A stretch of DNA of 64,000 nucleotides from Streptacidiphilus jeojiense (GCF_000719095.1 NZ_JOEH01000028.1:48968-112967), one strand, 5' to 3'; positions 55,559-63,837 are shown, numbered from the stretch's first letter. The notes: generated by a model from the letters alone, not told the origin. Numbers and translations: made by a program.

Positions 55559-56533
55559 TCAGAACAGCTTGCGCGCCAGTGCGCCCCGGGCCTTCACCAC
55601 ACGCTGGTCCTCGGCCCCGATGACCTCAAAGAGACCCAGCAGATGCTGCCGCACCCGGTCCCGGTCCTCGCCGAAGGTGCGCCCCACCAGGTCGACCAAC
55701 CGTCCGAAGGCGTCCTCGACATGACCGCCCACCAGATCCAGGTCGGCCGCCGCCAGCTGGGCGTCGACATCGTCGGGCCGCTCGGCGCCCGCGCTGCGCA
55801 CCGCCTGCGGGTCCATGCCCTGCACCCGCTGCAGCAGCTCCGCCTGGGCCAGGCCCAGCTTGGCCTCGACGCTGGCCGGACGCTCGGCCAGCACATTGCG
55901 GTAGGCCTGGATCGCACCGCCGAGATCGCCCCGGTCCAGCGCCTCGTGCGCCGCGGACATCGCCGGATCGACCGGCTCGGGCCGCTCGGCGGGCTCCCCG
56001 GCCGCGCTGCCGGAGCGGGCGCCGACCTCGCCGACGATGCCGAAGCGCTGCTCGGCGACGGTGATCAGCTGGTCCAGCAGCTGCCGGATCTCAGCCTCCT
56101 GGGCCGGCCCCTCGAACAGCGGGACCAGCTGTCCGGCGACGACGGCGAGCACCGTCGGCAGATCCCGGATCTGGAGCTGGCGGGCCAGGTTCTGGCTGTT
56201 CCTGATGTCGACCCTGGCCAGCACGAAGCGGCCGTCGTACTCGGCGGCGAGCTTCTCCAGCACCGGGTTGAGCTCCTCGGCGGGGGCGTACCCCTCGGCC
56301 CAGAAGTCCAGTACCACCGGCACCTCGGCGGAGAGCGGGACGACCTCCGCCTCGAACTCGGCCTCACTCACATCGAAGACCAGGGGCCCGGCGGACGGGG
56401 CCTCGCCGCCGCCCTCCTGGGCCTGGCGGGCGCGGGCTGCGCGGGCCTGCTCCGCCTTCTCGGCGGCCTCCGCCGCCGCCTTCACCGCGGCGAGGTCGAC
56501 CGCGCCGCGCATGGACATGTTCCGTGGCTGCAT
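55559..56533 (-). CDS. Thioredoxin-like/TPR co-chaperone homologue (CnoX/YbbN type)
   Basis: This encodes 324 residues from the ATG at 56531-56533, which follows GGGGGAGG. An Ala-rich helical N-terminus (about 1-45) precedes a thioredoxin fold (about 50-160; VPVVLDFWAEGYAPAEELNP; RDLPTVLAVVAGQLVPLFEG) and a tetratricopeptide region (about 205-324; AAHEALDRGDLGGAIQAYRN; AKLGLAQAELLQRVQG). In the active-site position WAxWCxxC reads WAEGYAPA, so both redox cysteines are missing. It cannot act as a disulfide reductase and is likely a protein-binding holdase. It is divergent from the TetR regulator gene. Confidence 0.88.
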   Translation of the reverse strand: MQPRNMSMRGAVDLAAVKAAAEAAEKAEQARAARARQAQEGGGEAPSAGPLVFDVSEAEFEAEVVPLSAEVPVVLDFWAEGYAPAEELNPVLEKLAAEYDGRFVLARVDIRNSQNLARQLQIRDLPTVLAVVAGQLVPLFEGPAQEAEIRQLLDQLITVAEQRFGIVGEVGARSGSAAGEPAERPEPVDPAMSAAHEALDRGDLGGAIQAYRNVLAERPASVEAKLGLAQAELLQRVQGMDPQAVRSAGAERPDDVDAQLAAADLDLVGGHVEDAFGRLVDLVGRTFGEDRDRVRQHLLGLFEVIGAEDQRVVKARGALARKLF

Positions 56534-56590
56534 GGCCCTATCCTCCCCCGTCCACGCGCTCCAGTGTGAATCGCCCACCCAGACTTCCGT

Positions 56591-56650
56591 GCGCGGATCC
56601 CCATCCGCGCGGCAGCGTGGTTGTCACTTCTTTCGCTACGAGTCGTAGCG
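56591..56650. promoter_or_regulatory. Two palindromes upstream of the TetR gene
   Basis: GCGCGGAT-CCCC-ATCCGCGC (56591-56610) and CGCTACGA-G-TCGTAGCG (56634-56650) are both perfect inverted repeats in the 244-bp gap between the CnoX-like gene and the TetR gene. The second has the odd-spaced form typical of TetR operators and may mediate autoregulation. Confidence 0.5.
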
Positions 56651-56777
56651 TATATGCATGCCACCCCGGAGCGCACCCCCTCCGACGTGAACTGCGCCAC
56701 TCGGGCGCACCGGGGGTAGCCGGGTCCTCAGCCGACTCGGATACCCTCCGTTGACCTTCAACCGTCACGAGGAACCC

Positions 56778-57413
56778 ATGACCGAAGCCGTCGCCCCGCG
56801 CAAGGGCCGTCCCCGCAGCGCCGACGCGGATGTGGCGATCCTCGCCGCCACCAGGGCCGCGCTCGCGGAACTCGGCTGGGGCGGAGTGACCATGGGCGAC
56901 GTGGCGGTGCGCGCCGGGGTGGCGAAGACCACCCTCTACCGGCGCTGGCCGTCCAAGAACGAGCTGGTGGTGGACGCCGTCGCGGTGCTCTTCGACGAGC
57001 TGGAGATGGCCGACCTGGGCAGCCTGCGGGCCGACATCGAGTCCGTGGTGCGGCAGTTCGCCGACCTGCTGGCCCGCCCGGAGAGCCAGGCCGCGCTGCT
57101 GGCGCTGTTCGCCGAGGCCAGCCGGGACCCGGCGCTGCGGCGCCGGGTCCGGGAGGCGATCATCCATCCGCAGAAGCGGCTGGTGCACCAGGGCCGCGCC
57201 GCCGCCCAGGCCCGCGGCGAACTCGCCCCGGACGCCAGCCCCGAGGCGGCCGACGCGGACGTCGACATCATCTTCGACACCATCGCCGGCACCGTCGAGC
57301 ACCGCATGCTGGTCAGCGGCGAGTGCGCGGACCCGGAGTGGATCAGCCGCTTCACCACCCTGCTGCTGACCCCGCTGACCGCGCTGCCTCAGAACCCGGC
57401 CGGCTCGGTGTAG
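56778..57413 (+). CDS. TetR-family transcriptional regulator
   Basis: This encodes 211 residues from the ATG at 56778 (MTEAVAPRKGRPRSADADVA), preceded by GAGGA. The helix-turn-helix is at about 20-65 (AALAELGWGGVTMGDVAVRA; GVAKTTLYRRWPSKNELVVD), matching the TetR_N consensus including TLYRRWPSK. The C-terminal ligand domain (RADIESVVRQFADLLARPES; FDTIAGTVEHRMLV) resembles the TetR_C_11-like group. Its 3' end overlaps the convergent icmA gene by 25 bases. The target may be itself and the CnoX-like gene; icmA carries a different operator-like repeat. Confidence 0.9.
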   Translation: MTEAVAPRKGRPRSADADVAILAATRAALAELGWGGVTMGDVAVRAGVAKTTLYRRWPSKNELVVDAVAVLFDELEMADLGSLRADIESVVRQFADLLARPESQAALLALFAEASRDPALRRRVREAIIHPQKRLVHQGRAAAQARGELAPDASPEAADADVDIIFDTIAGTVEHRMLVSGECADPEWISRFTTLLLTPLTALPQNPAGSV

Positions 57414-59080
57414 GTCCCCCACTCCGCCCGCAGCGCGTCGCAGATCTCGCCCAGGGTCGCCTCGGCCCGTACCGCGTCCAGCATCGGCGGCAGCATGTTG
57501 CTGCCGTCCCGCGCCGCCGCCAGCATCGCGTCCAGGCCGGCCCGCACCGCGGCCTCGTCCCGGCCGGCCCGCCGCGCGGCGAGCTCGCGCACCTGCTCGC
57601 GCTCCACCTCGTGGCTGACCCGCAGGATCTCCAGCGGCTTGGTGACGCTGCCGGTGTGGCAGTTGACGCCGACCACCCGCTTCTCCCCCTTCTCCACCGC
57701 CTGCTGGTAGACGAAGGCCGCCTCGGCGATCTCCCCGGTGAACCAGCCGTTCTCGATGCCGCGCAGGATCCCGGCGGTCATCGGGCCGACCGGGTGCCCG
57801 GGCTCGCCCATGTCCTGGATCCTCTGGAAGATCGCCTCGGCCTGCGCCTCGATCCGGTCCGTCAGCGCCTCGACGTACCAGGAACCGCCCAGCGGGTCGG
57901 CGACGTTGGCGACGCCGGTCTCCTCCATCAGCACCTGCTGGGTGCGCAGCGCGATCTCCGCCGCCTGCTCCGAGGGCAGCGCCAGAGTCTCGTCCAGGGC
58001 GTTGGTGTGCAGCGAGTTGGTGCCGCCCAGCACCGCCGACAGCGCCTCGACCGCGGTGCGCACCACGTTGTTGTAGGGCTGCTGCGCGGTCAGCGAGACC
58101 CCGGCCGTCTGGGTGTGGAACCGCAGCCACTGCGCCTTGTCGGTCCTGGCGCCGTAGCGCTGCTTCAACCAGCGTGCCCAGATCCTGCGCGCCGCACGGA
58201 ACTTGGCGATCTCCTCGAAGAAGTCCAGGTGCGCGTCGAAGAAGAAGGACAGCCCCGGGGCGAAGACGTCCACGTCCAGCCCCCGGGAGAGCCCCAGCTC
58301 CACGTAGGCGAAGCCGTCCGCCAGTGTGAAGGCCAGCTCCTGCGCGGCCGTCGAGCCGGCCTCGCGGATGTGGTAGCCGGAGACCGACAGCGGCTTGTAC
58401 GCCGGGATCCGCTCGGCGCAGTACTCCATCAGGTCGCCGATCAGCCGCAGATGCGGCTCGGGGGCGAACAGCCACTCCTTCTGGGCGATGTACTCCTTGA
58501 AGATGTCGGTCTGCAGCGTCCCGTTGAGCACGCCGGGGTCCACCCCCTGCCGCTCCGCCGCGACCAGGTACATGCAGAACACCGGTACGGCCGGCCCCGA
58601 GATCGTCATCGAGGTGGTGACCTCACCCAGCGGCAGCCCGGCGAAGAGCACCTCCATGTCCGCCGCCGAGTCGATCGCCACCCCGCAGTGGCCGACCTCG
58701 CCCAGCGCCCGCGGGTCGTCCGAGTCACGCCCCATCAGCGTCGGCATGTCGAAGGCGACCGACAGACCGCCGCCGCCGGCGTCCAGGATCATCCGGTAGC
58801 GCTCGTTGGTCTGCCGGGCGTTGCCGAACCCGGCGAACTGACGGATGGTCCAGGCCCGCCCCCGGTACCCGGTGGCGTACAGCCCGCGGGTGAACGGGTA
58901 CTCCCCGGGCCACCCGATCGCCTCCGGGACGACACCGTCCGCAGGCCCGTACACCGGCTCGACCTCGTCACCGCTCAGCGTCGTACGGCGATAATCCCTG
59001 GGGGTTCCCCCCAGACCCCCGGCCGCGTCGCGCTTCCGCGCCCCGTCGTACCGCTGCTGCCACCGTTCACGTGCGTCCAT
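57389..59080 (-). CDS. icmA: Isobutyryl-CoA mutase large subunit
   Basis: This 563-residue radical-mutase barrel subunit isomerises isobutyryl-CoA and n-butyryl-CoA, linking valine/fatty-acid breakdown to polyketide precursor supply. F82 in RQFAGFG and Q200 in [10 protein letters not shown] occupy the positions that are Tyr and Arg in methylmalonyl-CoA mutase and Phe80/Gln198 in IcmA, so the substrate call is specific. There is no C-terminal B12 domain, as expected; icmB is elsewhere. Other motifs are [20 protein letters not shown] and [20 protein letters not shown]. The ATG is at 59078-59080 with GGGG eight bases upstream. Confidence 0.93.
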   Translation of the reverse strand: MDARERWQQRYDGARKRDAAGGLGGTPRDYRRTTLSGDEVEPVYGPADGVVPEAIGWPGEYPFTRGLYATGYRGRAWTIRQFAGFGNARQTNERYRMILDAGGGGLSVAFDMPTLMGRDSDDPRALGEVGHCGVAIDSAADMEVLFAGLPLGEVTTSMTISGPAVPVFCMYLVAAERQGVDPGVLNGTLQTDIFKEYIAQKEWLFAPEPHLRLIGDLMEYCAERIPAYKPLSVSGYHIREAGSTAAQELAFTLADGFAYVELGLSRGLDVDVFAPGLSFFFDAHLDFFEEIAKFRAARRIWARWLKQRYGARTDKAQWLRFHTQTAGVSLTAQQPYNNVVRTAVEALSAVLGGTNSLHTNALDETLALPSEQAAEIALRTQQVLMEETGVANVADPLGGSWYVEALTDRIEAQAEAIFQRIQDMGEPGHPVGPMTAGILRGIENGWFTGEIAEAAFVYQQAVEKGEKRVVGVNCHTGSVTKPLEILRVSHEVEREQVRELAARRAGRDEAAVRAGLDAMLAAARDGSNMLPPMLDAVRAEATLGEICDALRAEWGTYTEPAGF

Positions 59081-59094
59081 CAGCCGACCCCAAC

Positions 59095-59112
59095 TACTAG
59101 GATGTCCTACTA
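59095..59112. promoter_or_regulatory. Near-perfect 18-bp operator-like repeat upstream of icmA
   Basis: TACTAGGA-TG-TCCTACTA is an inverted repeat with one mismatch per half, 15 bases before the icmA ATG and next to AT-rich DNA (TAAATTTATA) that reads as a -10 region on the minus strand. It resembles TetR-family operators of the TAGGA(N2)TCCTA type. Confidence 0.6.
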
Positions 59113-59124
59113 AATTTATACCCG

Positions 59125-59154
59125 AAAAGAGCGCGCCCCCGAAGGGACGCGCTC
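59125..59154 (-). terminator. Rho-independent terminator with UUCG loop
   Basis: Read on the minus strand, GAGCGCGTCCC-TTCG-GGGGCGCGCTC forms an 11-bp stem with one G-U pair and a stable UUCG tetraloop, followed by TTTTC. It lies 16 bases past the stop of the DUF3817 gene and ends that transcript before icmA. Confidence 0.92.
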
Positions 59155-59169
59155 CTCAGATTCTCAGGA

Positions 59170-59511
59170 TCAGACGTTGACCAGCGGCTTCGACCCGCCG
59201 TCGGCGACCTGCGCGCGGATGTCGGCCATCACCCGGCGCTCGGCGATGAACGAGCAGGTCGGGATGGTGCCCGCGAGGATCACCCAGGCCATCCGCCCGA
59301 ACGGCCAGCCCAGCTTGTTGCCGACGGTGAAGGCCACCACCGCGTAGGCCATGAACGCCCAGCCGTGGATGGTGCCGACGACCATCACCGCGGTCTCGCC
59401 CACGCCGAAGCCGTACCAGGCGATGCAGGAGGCGCACAGCAGGATCAGGCCGACACCGGTCACGTACGCCAGCACCCGGTACGCCGTCAGCAGGGGGTTC
59501 GACTTGTTCAT
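59170..59511 (-). CDS. DUF3817-family membrane protein, copy 1
   Basis: This encodes 113 residues from the ATG at 59509-59511 (MNKSNPLLTAYRVLAYVTGV); an in-frame GTG 18 bases upstream is possible. Three membrane helices are visible (VLAYVTGVGLILLCASCIAW; VMVVGTIHGWAFMAYAVVAF; MAWVILAGTIPTCSFIAERR), with the typical DUF3817 HGW and ERR patterns. It lies 33 bases after the MarR gene on the same strand, and a paralogue lies just upstream of that MarR gene. Function unknown. Confidence 0.82.
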   Translation of the reverse strand: MNKSNPLLTAYRVLAYVTGVGLILLCASCIAWYGFGVGETAVMVVGTIHGWAFMAYAVVAFTVGNKLGWPFGRMAWVILAGTIPTCSFIAERRVMADIRAQVADGGSKPLVNV

Positions 59512-59544
59512 GGGAGAGAGCGTAGCCACCCAAAAGTGGATCTC

Positions 59545-60063
59545 TCACACCGGCCCGGGCTCGGTGAAGTCCCCGGCCGCCACCCGCAGCGGCCGCAGCA
59601 CCTCGAACAGCTCCCGGCAGCCGGCCTCGTCGTAGCTCGCCAGCCCGAAGTCCATCGCCACCAGGTCCCGGGTGGCGTCCTCGACGACCTTCCGCCCCCG
59701 CTCGGTGATGGCGGCCAGCACCCCGCGCCCGTCCAGGGGATTCGGCCGACGGGTGACGAACCCCGACCGCTCCAGCCGGTCCACCGTGTTGGTGACGCTG
59801 GTCGGATGCACCATCAGCCGCTCGCCGATCTTCGACAGCGGCAGCTCCCCGGCCTGGCTGAAGGTGAGCAGCACCAGCGCCTCGTACCGGGCGAAGGTCA
59901 GCCCGTACGGTTTCACCACCGCGTCGACCTGCGCCAGCAGGATCTGCTGGGCCCGCATGACCGAGGTGATCGCCGCCATCGAGGGCACGGCGCCCCAGCG
60001 CCGCGCCCACAGCTCGTCGGCACGGGCGATGGGGTCGAAAGAAAGGCTCAGCGGCTTGGACAC
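59545..60063 (-). CDS. MarR-family transcriptional regulator
   Basis: The protein has 172 residues. The winged helix lies at about 60-125 (ALVLLTFSQAGELPLSKIGE; RLMVHPTSVTNTVDRLERSG; FVTRRPNPLDGRGVLAAITE), with the basic wing DGRG typical of MarR. It starts at a GTG at 60061-60063 with AAGGA close upstream. It sits between two DUF3817 genes on the same strand, with gaps of 21 and 33 bp, so all three are likely co-transcribed and the regulator probably controls its own operon. Confidence 0.88.
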   Translation of the reverse strand: MSKPLSLSFDPIARADELWARRWGAVPSMAAITSVMRAQQILLAQVDAVVKPYGLTFARYEALVLLTFSQAGELPLSKIGERLMVHPTSVTNTVDRLERSGFVTRRPNPLDGRGVLAAITERGRKVVEDATRDLVAMDFGLASYDEAGCRELFEVLRPLRVAAGDFTEPGPV

Positions 60064-60084
60064 GTCCTTACCGTACCGTCAGGG

Positions 60085-60402
60085 TCAGACCGCGACGGCA
60101 GGGGTTTCGAAGCCCTCCCGCTCCTCGCGGGCCATCAGCCGCTCGGCGTAGAAACCCCCGCCGGGAATGACCGACAGCACCAGCACCCACGCGGCGTGGC
60201 CGAAGCTCCACCGCTGCGCGTACCAGGCCCACAGCGCGAACACCACGTAGAAGATGAACAGGATGCCGTGCAGCATCCCCAGCACCGGCACCGCGTTGAA
60301 CGAGGTCGTGTACTTCAGCACCGTGCAGACCAGCAGCAGCACGAAGGAGAGCCCCTCCGGCATGGACACCAGGCGCAGGCGGTGGACGGCACTGTTCTTC
60401 AC
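60085..60402 (-). CDS. DUF3817-family membrane protein, copy 2
   Basis: This encodes 105 residues from the GTG at 60400-60402 (VKNSAVHRLRLVSMPEGLSF), chosen because GAAGGG lies seven bases upstream. Three membrane helices are visible (FVLLLVCTVLKYTTSFNAVP; LGMLHGILFIFYVVFALWAW; HAAWVLVLSVIPGGGFYAER), with the HG and ER residues of DUF3817. It is paralogous to copy 1 downstream of the MarR gene. It is divergent from the zinc-ribbon membrane protein gene. Confidence 0.83.
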   Translation of the reverse strand: MKNSAVHRLRLVSMPEGLSFVLLLVCTVLKYTTSFNAVPVLGMLHGILFIFYVVFALWAWYAQRWSFGHAAWVLVLSVIPGGGFYAERLMAREEREGFETPAVAV

Positions 60403-60489
60403 GGGGGAACCCTTCGGGGAGCGAACGACGTCCCCCAGTATCTCCGACCGATATTCTGCTCCCGCCATCGGCCTTCAACGGGGGACTCC

Positions 60490-61260
60490 ATGAACTGGGA
60501 CTGGAACCGGCGTACCTGCTCACGGCGCGGGCACGTCACCTACGCGCCCACCGAGCCGCACTTCCACGAGCGCCTGCACGCCGACACCGCCCTCGGCGAC
60601 GCCTGGCGCTGCCTGCGCTGCGGCGACTTCACCCTGGGCGAACCGCACGGCCGCGGCAAGGCCGAGGACGCCCCGCTGGTGATCCGCGGCAAGGCGCTGC
60701 GCGACCTGTTCATCCTCCGGGTGCTGGCCGTGGAGCGGCTGATCCGCGGCGTGTTCATCGTGCTGGTGGCCATCGCGGTCTGGAAGTTCAGCAACAGCCA
60801 GACCTCGGTGCAGCAGTTCTTCAACGACAACCTCACCCTCTTCCAGCCGATCGCCCAGCACTTCCACTACGACCTCAACAACTCCCCGATCGTCGGCACC
60901 ATCCAGAAGACCTTCAGCTACAAGCACTCCACGCTGGAGATCACCGCCGCCGCGCTGCTGGTCTACGCCCTGATCGAGATCGTCGAGGGCTTCGGCCTGT
61001 GGGCCGCCAAGCGCTGGGCCGAGTACCTCACCGTGGTGGCCACCGCCGCGTTCCTGCCGCTGGAGATCTACGAGCTGACCGAGAAGGTCAGCTGGCTCAA
61101 GATCGCCACGCTGCTGGTCAACGTCCTCGCCGTGGTCTACATCCTGCTGGCCAAGCGGCTCTTCGGGCTCCGCGGCGGCGCCGCCAAGTTCGAGGCGGAA
61201 CGGCACAGCGCGTCGCTGCTCGAGGTGGAGACCTCGGCCGGCGACCACGTACGCACCTGA
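60490..61260 (+). CDS. DUF2127-type membrane protein with N-terminal zinc ribbon
   Basis: This encodes 256 residues. The N-terminus has a Cys/His pattern (TCSRRGHVTYAP, then WRCLRCGDF) likely to bind zinc. Helices lie at about 75-95 (RLIRGVFIVLVAIAVWKFSN), 160-180 (ITAAALLVYALIEIVEGFGL), 183-200 (RWAEYLTVVATAAFLPLEIY) and 205-225 (LKIATLLVNVLAVVYILLAK). The latter two-thirds match the DUF2127 family. The ATG at 60490 has GGGGA upstream. Thirty-two bases separate it from the first AIM24 gene, so it may head that cluster. Function unknown. Confidence 0.8.
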   Translation: MNWDWNRRTCSRRGHVTYAPTEPHFHERLHADTALGDAWRCLRCGDFTLGEPHGRGKAEDAPLVIRGKALRDLFILRVLAVERLIRGVFIVLVAIAVWKFSNSQTSVQQFFNDNLTLFQPIAQHFHYDLNNSPIVGTIQKTFSYKHSTLEITAAALLVYALIEIVEGFGLWAAKRWAEYLTVVATAAFLPLEIYELTEKVSWLKIATLLVNVLAVVYILLAKRLFGLRGGAAKFEAERHSASLLEVETSAGDHVRT

Positions 61261-61292
61261 CAACGCCGCTCCGACTCCCCTACGGTGTGCCC

Positions 61293-61931
61293 GTGGCTCA
61301 GTTTCGAATGCAGGGCTCGCGGGTGCTCGCGGTGGACCTCGCCGGGGACAGCGTGAAGGCCCGTAACGGCTCGATGGTCGCCTACGACGGCCAGATGACC
61401 TTCAAACGGATGTCCGGCGGCGGCGAGGGCCTGCGCGGCCTGGTCACCCGCAGGATCACCGGCGAGAAGATGACCGTGATGGAGGTCCAGGGCAAGGGCA
61501 CCTGCTGGTTCGCCGAACGGGCCACCGAGATCAACCTGGTCCGGCTCACCGGCGAGCGCCTGCACGTCGAGGCGAGCAACCTGCTCTGCACCGAGGCGAC
61601 GCTGCGCACCGGCACCGAGTTCACCGGTCTGCGCGGCGCCTCCGAGGGCCACGGCCTGTTCACCACCAAGGTGGAGGGCCAGGGCTGGGCCGCCGTCACC
61701 TCCGACGGCCCCGCGGTCATCCTGCGGGTCGCCCCGGGCCTGCCGCTGCGGGTCGACCCCGGCGCCTACATCGCGCACACCGGCAACCTCAAGCAGAGCT
61801 TCCGCACCGACGTGACCTGGCGCGCCGTCGTCGGCGAGACCGGCGGCGAGAGCTTCCAGATCGAGTTCGAGGGCGACGGACTGGTCTACGTCCAGCCCTC
61901 CGAGCGCCGGACCTTCGCGGGTGACGCCTAA
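61293..61931 (+). CDS. AIM24-family protein, copy 1
   Basis: This 212-residue protein is made mostly of beta strands (SRVLAVDLAGDSVKARNGSM; VRLTGERLHVEASNLLCTEA; FTGLRGASEGHGLFTTKVEG; GAYIAHTGNL), the tryptophan-RNA-binding-attenuator-like fold of the AIM24/TerD-neighbour family. There is no signal peptide. GTG start at 61293. The stop TAA is directly followed by the ATG of copy 2. Bacterial AIM24 proteins have no established function; the yeast namesake is mitochondrial. Confidence 0.85.
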   Translation: MAQFRMQGSRVLAVDLAGDSVKARNGSMVAYDGQMTFKRMSGGGEGLRGLVTRRITGEKMTVMEVQGKGTCWFAERATEINLVRLTGERLHVEASNLLCTEATLRTGTEFTGLRGASEGHGLFTTKVEGQGWAAVTSDGPAVILRVAPGLPLRVDPGAYIAHTGNLKQSFRTDVTWRAVVGETGGESFQIEFEGDGLVYVQPSERRTFAGDA

Positions 61932-62579
61932 ATGTTCACGCAGATCAACAGCAAGATGGTGGAGGCCCCGGTCATCCCCGGCCAGCGCCTGTTCAGCCAG
62001 CGCGGGGCGATGCTCGCCTACCGCGGCCAGGTCACCTTCACCCCGAACATCATGGGCGGCCAGGGCGGCATCGGCTCCATGCTGGGCCGCCGCATCGCCA
62101 ACGAGGACACCCCGCTGATGACCGTGGAGGGCAGCGGCAGCGCGATGTTCGGCCACGGCGGCCACCACACCCATGTGATCCAGCTCACCGGCGACACCCT
62201 CTACGTCGAGGCCGACCGTCTCCTGGTCTTCGAGGGCTCGCTCCAGCAGTCCACCATGTTCATGGGCTCCCAGGGCGGGCTCCGCGGCATCATCCGCGGC
62301 CAGGCCACCGGCCAGGGCCTGTTCACCACGACCCTCACCGGCCACGGGTCCGCCGCGGTGCTGGCTCACGGCGGGGTCTTCGAGATCCCGATCACCCCCG
62401 ACCGCCCCATCCATGTCGACCCGCAGGCCTATGTCGCCCACCGCGGCGAGGTCCGCAGCAAGGTCAGCACCGCGATCGGCTGGCGCGAGGCCGTCGGCCG
62501 CGGCTCCGGCGAGGCCTTCCAGCTCGAACTGACCGGCAACGGAACGGTCTTCGTCCAGGCCAGCGAGGAGAAGCTGTGA
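61932..62579 (+). CDS. AIM24-family protein, copy 2
   Basis: This encodes 215 residues, starting immediately after copy 1 with no intergenic base. Strand pattern and landmarks match copy 1 (GQRLFSQRGAMLAYRGQVTF; HVIQLTGDTLYVEADRLLVF; TGQGLFTTTLTGHGSAAVLA; QAYVAHRGEVRSKVSTAIGW). Its stop overlaps the next start as GTGA. Close co-translation of three paralogues suggests a hetero-oligomeric assembly. Cytoplasmic by default; function unknown. Confidence 0.86.
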   Translation: MFTQINSKMVEAPVIPGQRLFSQRGAMLAYRGQVTFTPNIMGGQGGIGSMLGRRIANEDTPLMTVEGSGSAMFGHGGHHTHVIQLTGDTLYVEADRLLVFEGSLQQSTMFMGSQGGLRGIIRGQATGQGLFTTTLTGHGSAAVLAHGGVFEIPITPDRPIHVDPQAYVAHRGEVRSKVSTAIGWREAVGRGSGEAFQLELTGNGTVFVQASEEKL

Positions 62580-63310
62580 CCACCGGCCCCGTCGTCTGGG
62601 ACCCCTCGACGCTCCCCACCGACGACAACGTCAACCCGTACGCCTTCTCCGTCGCCCTCAACGGCCGCTGGTTCCTGCAAAAAGGCAAGATGGTCGCCTA
62701 CTACGGCAACATCACCTTCCACCCCATCGGCTACGGCCCGCTGGACTCGCTGATCTCCACCAGCTTCCACTCCCCCACCCACGTGGGCGACTGGGTGGTC
62801 GCCGAGGGCCAGGGCCACATGATCCTGGCGGACCGGGCGTACGACGTGAACTCGTACGACCTGGAACAGGGGAACCTCACCGTCCGCGCCGGCAATCTCC
62901 TCGCCTTCGCGCCGACCCTGGCGCTGAAGCAGTCGATCATCCCCGGCTTCCTCACCCTGATCGGCTCGGGCAAGTTCGTCGCCGCCTCCAACGGCCCCGT
63001 CCACTTCGTGGAGCCACCCATTCGGGTGGACCCGCAGGCCCTGGTCGGCTGGGCCGACTGCCCCTCCCCCTGCCACCACTACGACCACGCCTACATGCGC
63101 GGGGTCCTCGGCGGGGTGCGCCGGCTCACCGGCATCGGTGGCGCCTCCGGCGAGGAGCACCAGTACGAGTTCGTCGGGGCAGGTCAGGTCCTGTTGCAGT
63201 CCACCGAGGTGCTCATGAACGAACTGGTGGCGGTCGAACCCGGCCACACCGTCCCCGCGCAGAGCGCCCAGGCCAATCTCGGCGCTCTCGGTCGGCAGCT
63301 CGGATTTTAG
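62576..63310 (+). CDS. AIM24-family protein, copy 3
   Basis: This encodes 244 residues from a GTG overlapping the copy 2 stop. It is the longest and most divergent of the three: an extra N-terminal segment (VVWDPSTLPTDDNVNPYAFS) precedes the fold (GRWFLQKGKMVAYYGNITFH; VVAEGQGHMILADRAYDVNS; LTLIGSGKFVAASNGPVHFV), and DCPSPCHHYDHAYMRGVLGG adds a Cys/His-rich loop that could bind metal. It is followed by a MarR gene after 26 bp. Confidence 0.84.
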   Translation: MTTGPVVWDPSTLPTDDNVNPYAFSVALNGRWFLQKGKMVAYYGNITFHPIGYGPLDSLISTSFHSPTHVGDWVVAEGQGHMILADRAYDVNSYDLEQGNLTVRAGNLLAFAPTLALKQSIIPGFLTLIGSGKFVAASNGPVHFVEPPIRVDPQALVGWADCPSPCHHYDHAYMRGVLGGVRRLTGIGGASGEEHQYEFVGAGQVLLQSTEVLMNELVAVEPGHTVPAQSAQANLGALGRQLGF

Positions 63311-63324
63311 TACAACATTCAACT
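63309..63324. promoter_or_regulatory. Imperfect inverted repeat before the MarR gene
   Basis: AGTACAA-CA-TTCAACT has halves matching at five of seven positions (AGTACAA against AGTTGAA) and overlaps the stop codon of AIM24 copy 3, 12 bp before the MarR ATG. Its TTCAA half-site is common in MarR operators. Autoregulation is possible. Confidence 0.4.
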
Positions 63325-63336
63325 TCCACAGGTATC

Positions 63337-63837
63337 ATGGTCCCCATGGAAACCAGCGCGAGAACGGCTCCCGCCGACGCCCCCTGGCTCACCGCCGAAG
63401 AGCAGCGGCTGTGGCGGGCCCACCTGGAGGTCGGCCGACTCCTCGCCTACCAGATGGAGCGCGGGCTCCAGCCGTTCGGCCTGGCCATCAACGACTACAC
63501 CATCCTGGTGGAGCTCTCCGAGGCCCCCGAGCACCGGATGCGGATGACGGACCTGGCCATGGCCACGCTCCAGTCCAAGAGCCGCCTCTCGCACCAGATC
63601 ACCCGCATGGAGGCCGCCGGCCTGGTCACCCGCGAGGGCTGCCCCGGCGACCGGCGCGGGCTCTACGCGGTGCTCACCGACCACGGCTGGGAGACCATGC
63701 GGCAGGTCGCTCCGCACCACGTCCGCAATGTCCGCGAGCACTTCATCGATCGGCTCGAACCCGAGCAGATCTCGTCGATGTACGAGTCACTGGCCCCCAT
63801 CGCAGAACACCTCCGGGGTCTGCGCGGCCGCGGCTGA
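63337..63837 (+). CDS. MarR-family transcriptional regulator
   Basis: This encodes 166 residues from the ATG at 63337; a second ATG at 63346 (METSARTAP) would be three residues shorter, and TATCAT at 63333-63338 could make it leaderless. The winged helix lies at about 55-120 (TILVELSEAPEHRMRMTDLA; MATLQSKSRLSHQITRMEAA; GLVTREGCPGDRRGLYAVLT), with basic wing GDRRG. It follows the AIM24 trio and may regulate it or itself. Confidence 0.9.
   Translation: MVPMETSARTAPADAPWLTAEEQRLWRAHLEVGRLLAYQMERGLQPFGLAINDYTILVELSEAPEHRMRMTDLAMATLQSKSRLSHQITRMEAAGLVTREGCPGDRRGLYAVLTDHGWETMRQVAPHHVRNVREHFIDRLEPEQISSMYESLAPIAEHLRGLRGRG

Noticed and set aside
63337..63837. Regulation of the DUF3817 operon by the right-hand MarR gene
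   Set aside because: That operon has its own MarR gene and no copy of the AGTACAACATTCAACT-type repeat was noticed near it.
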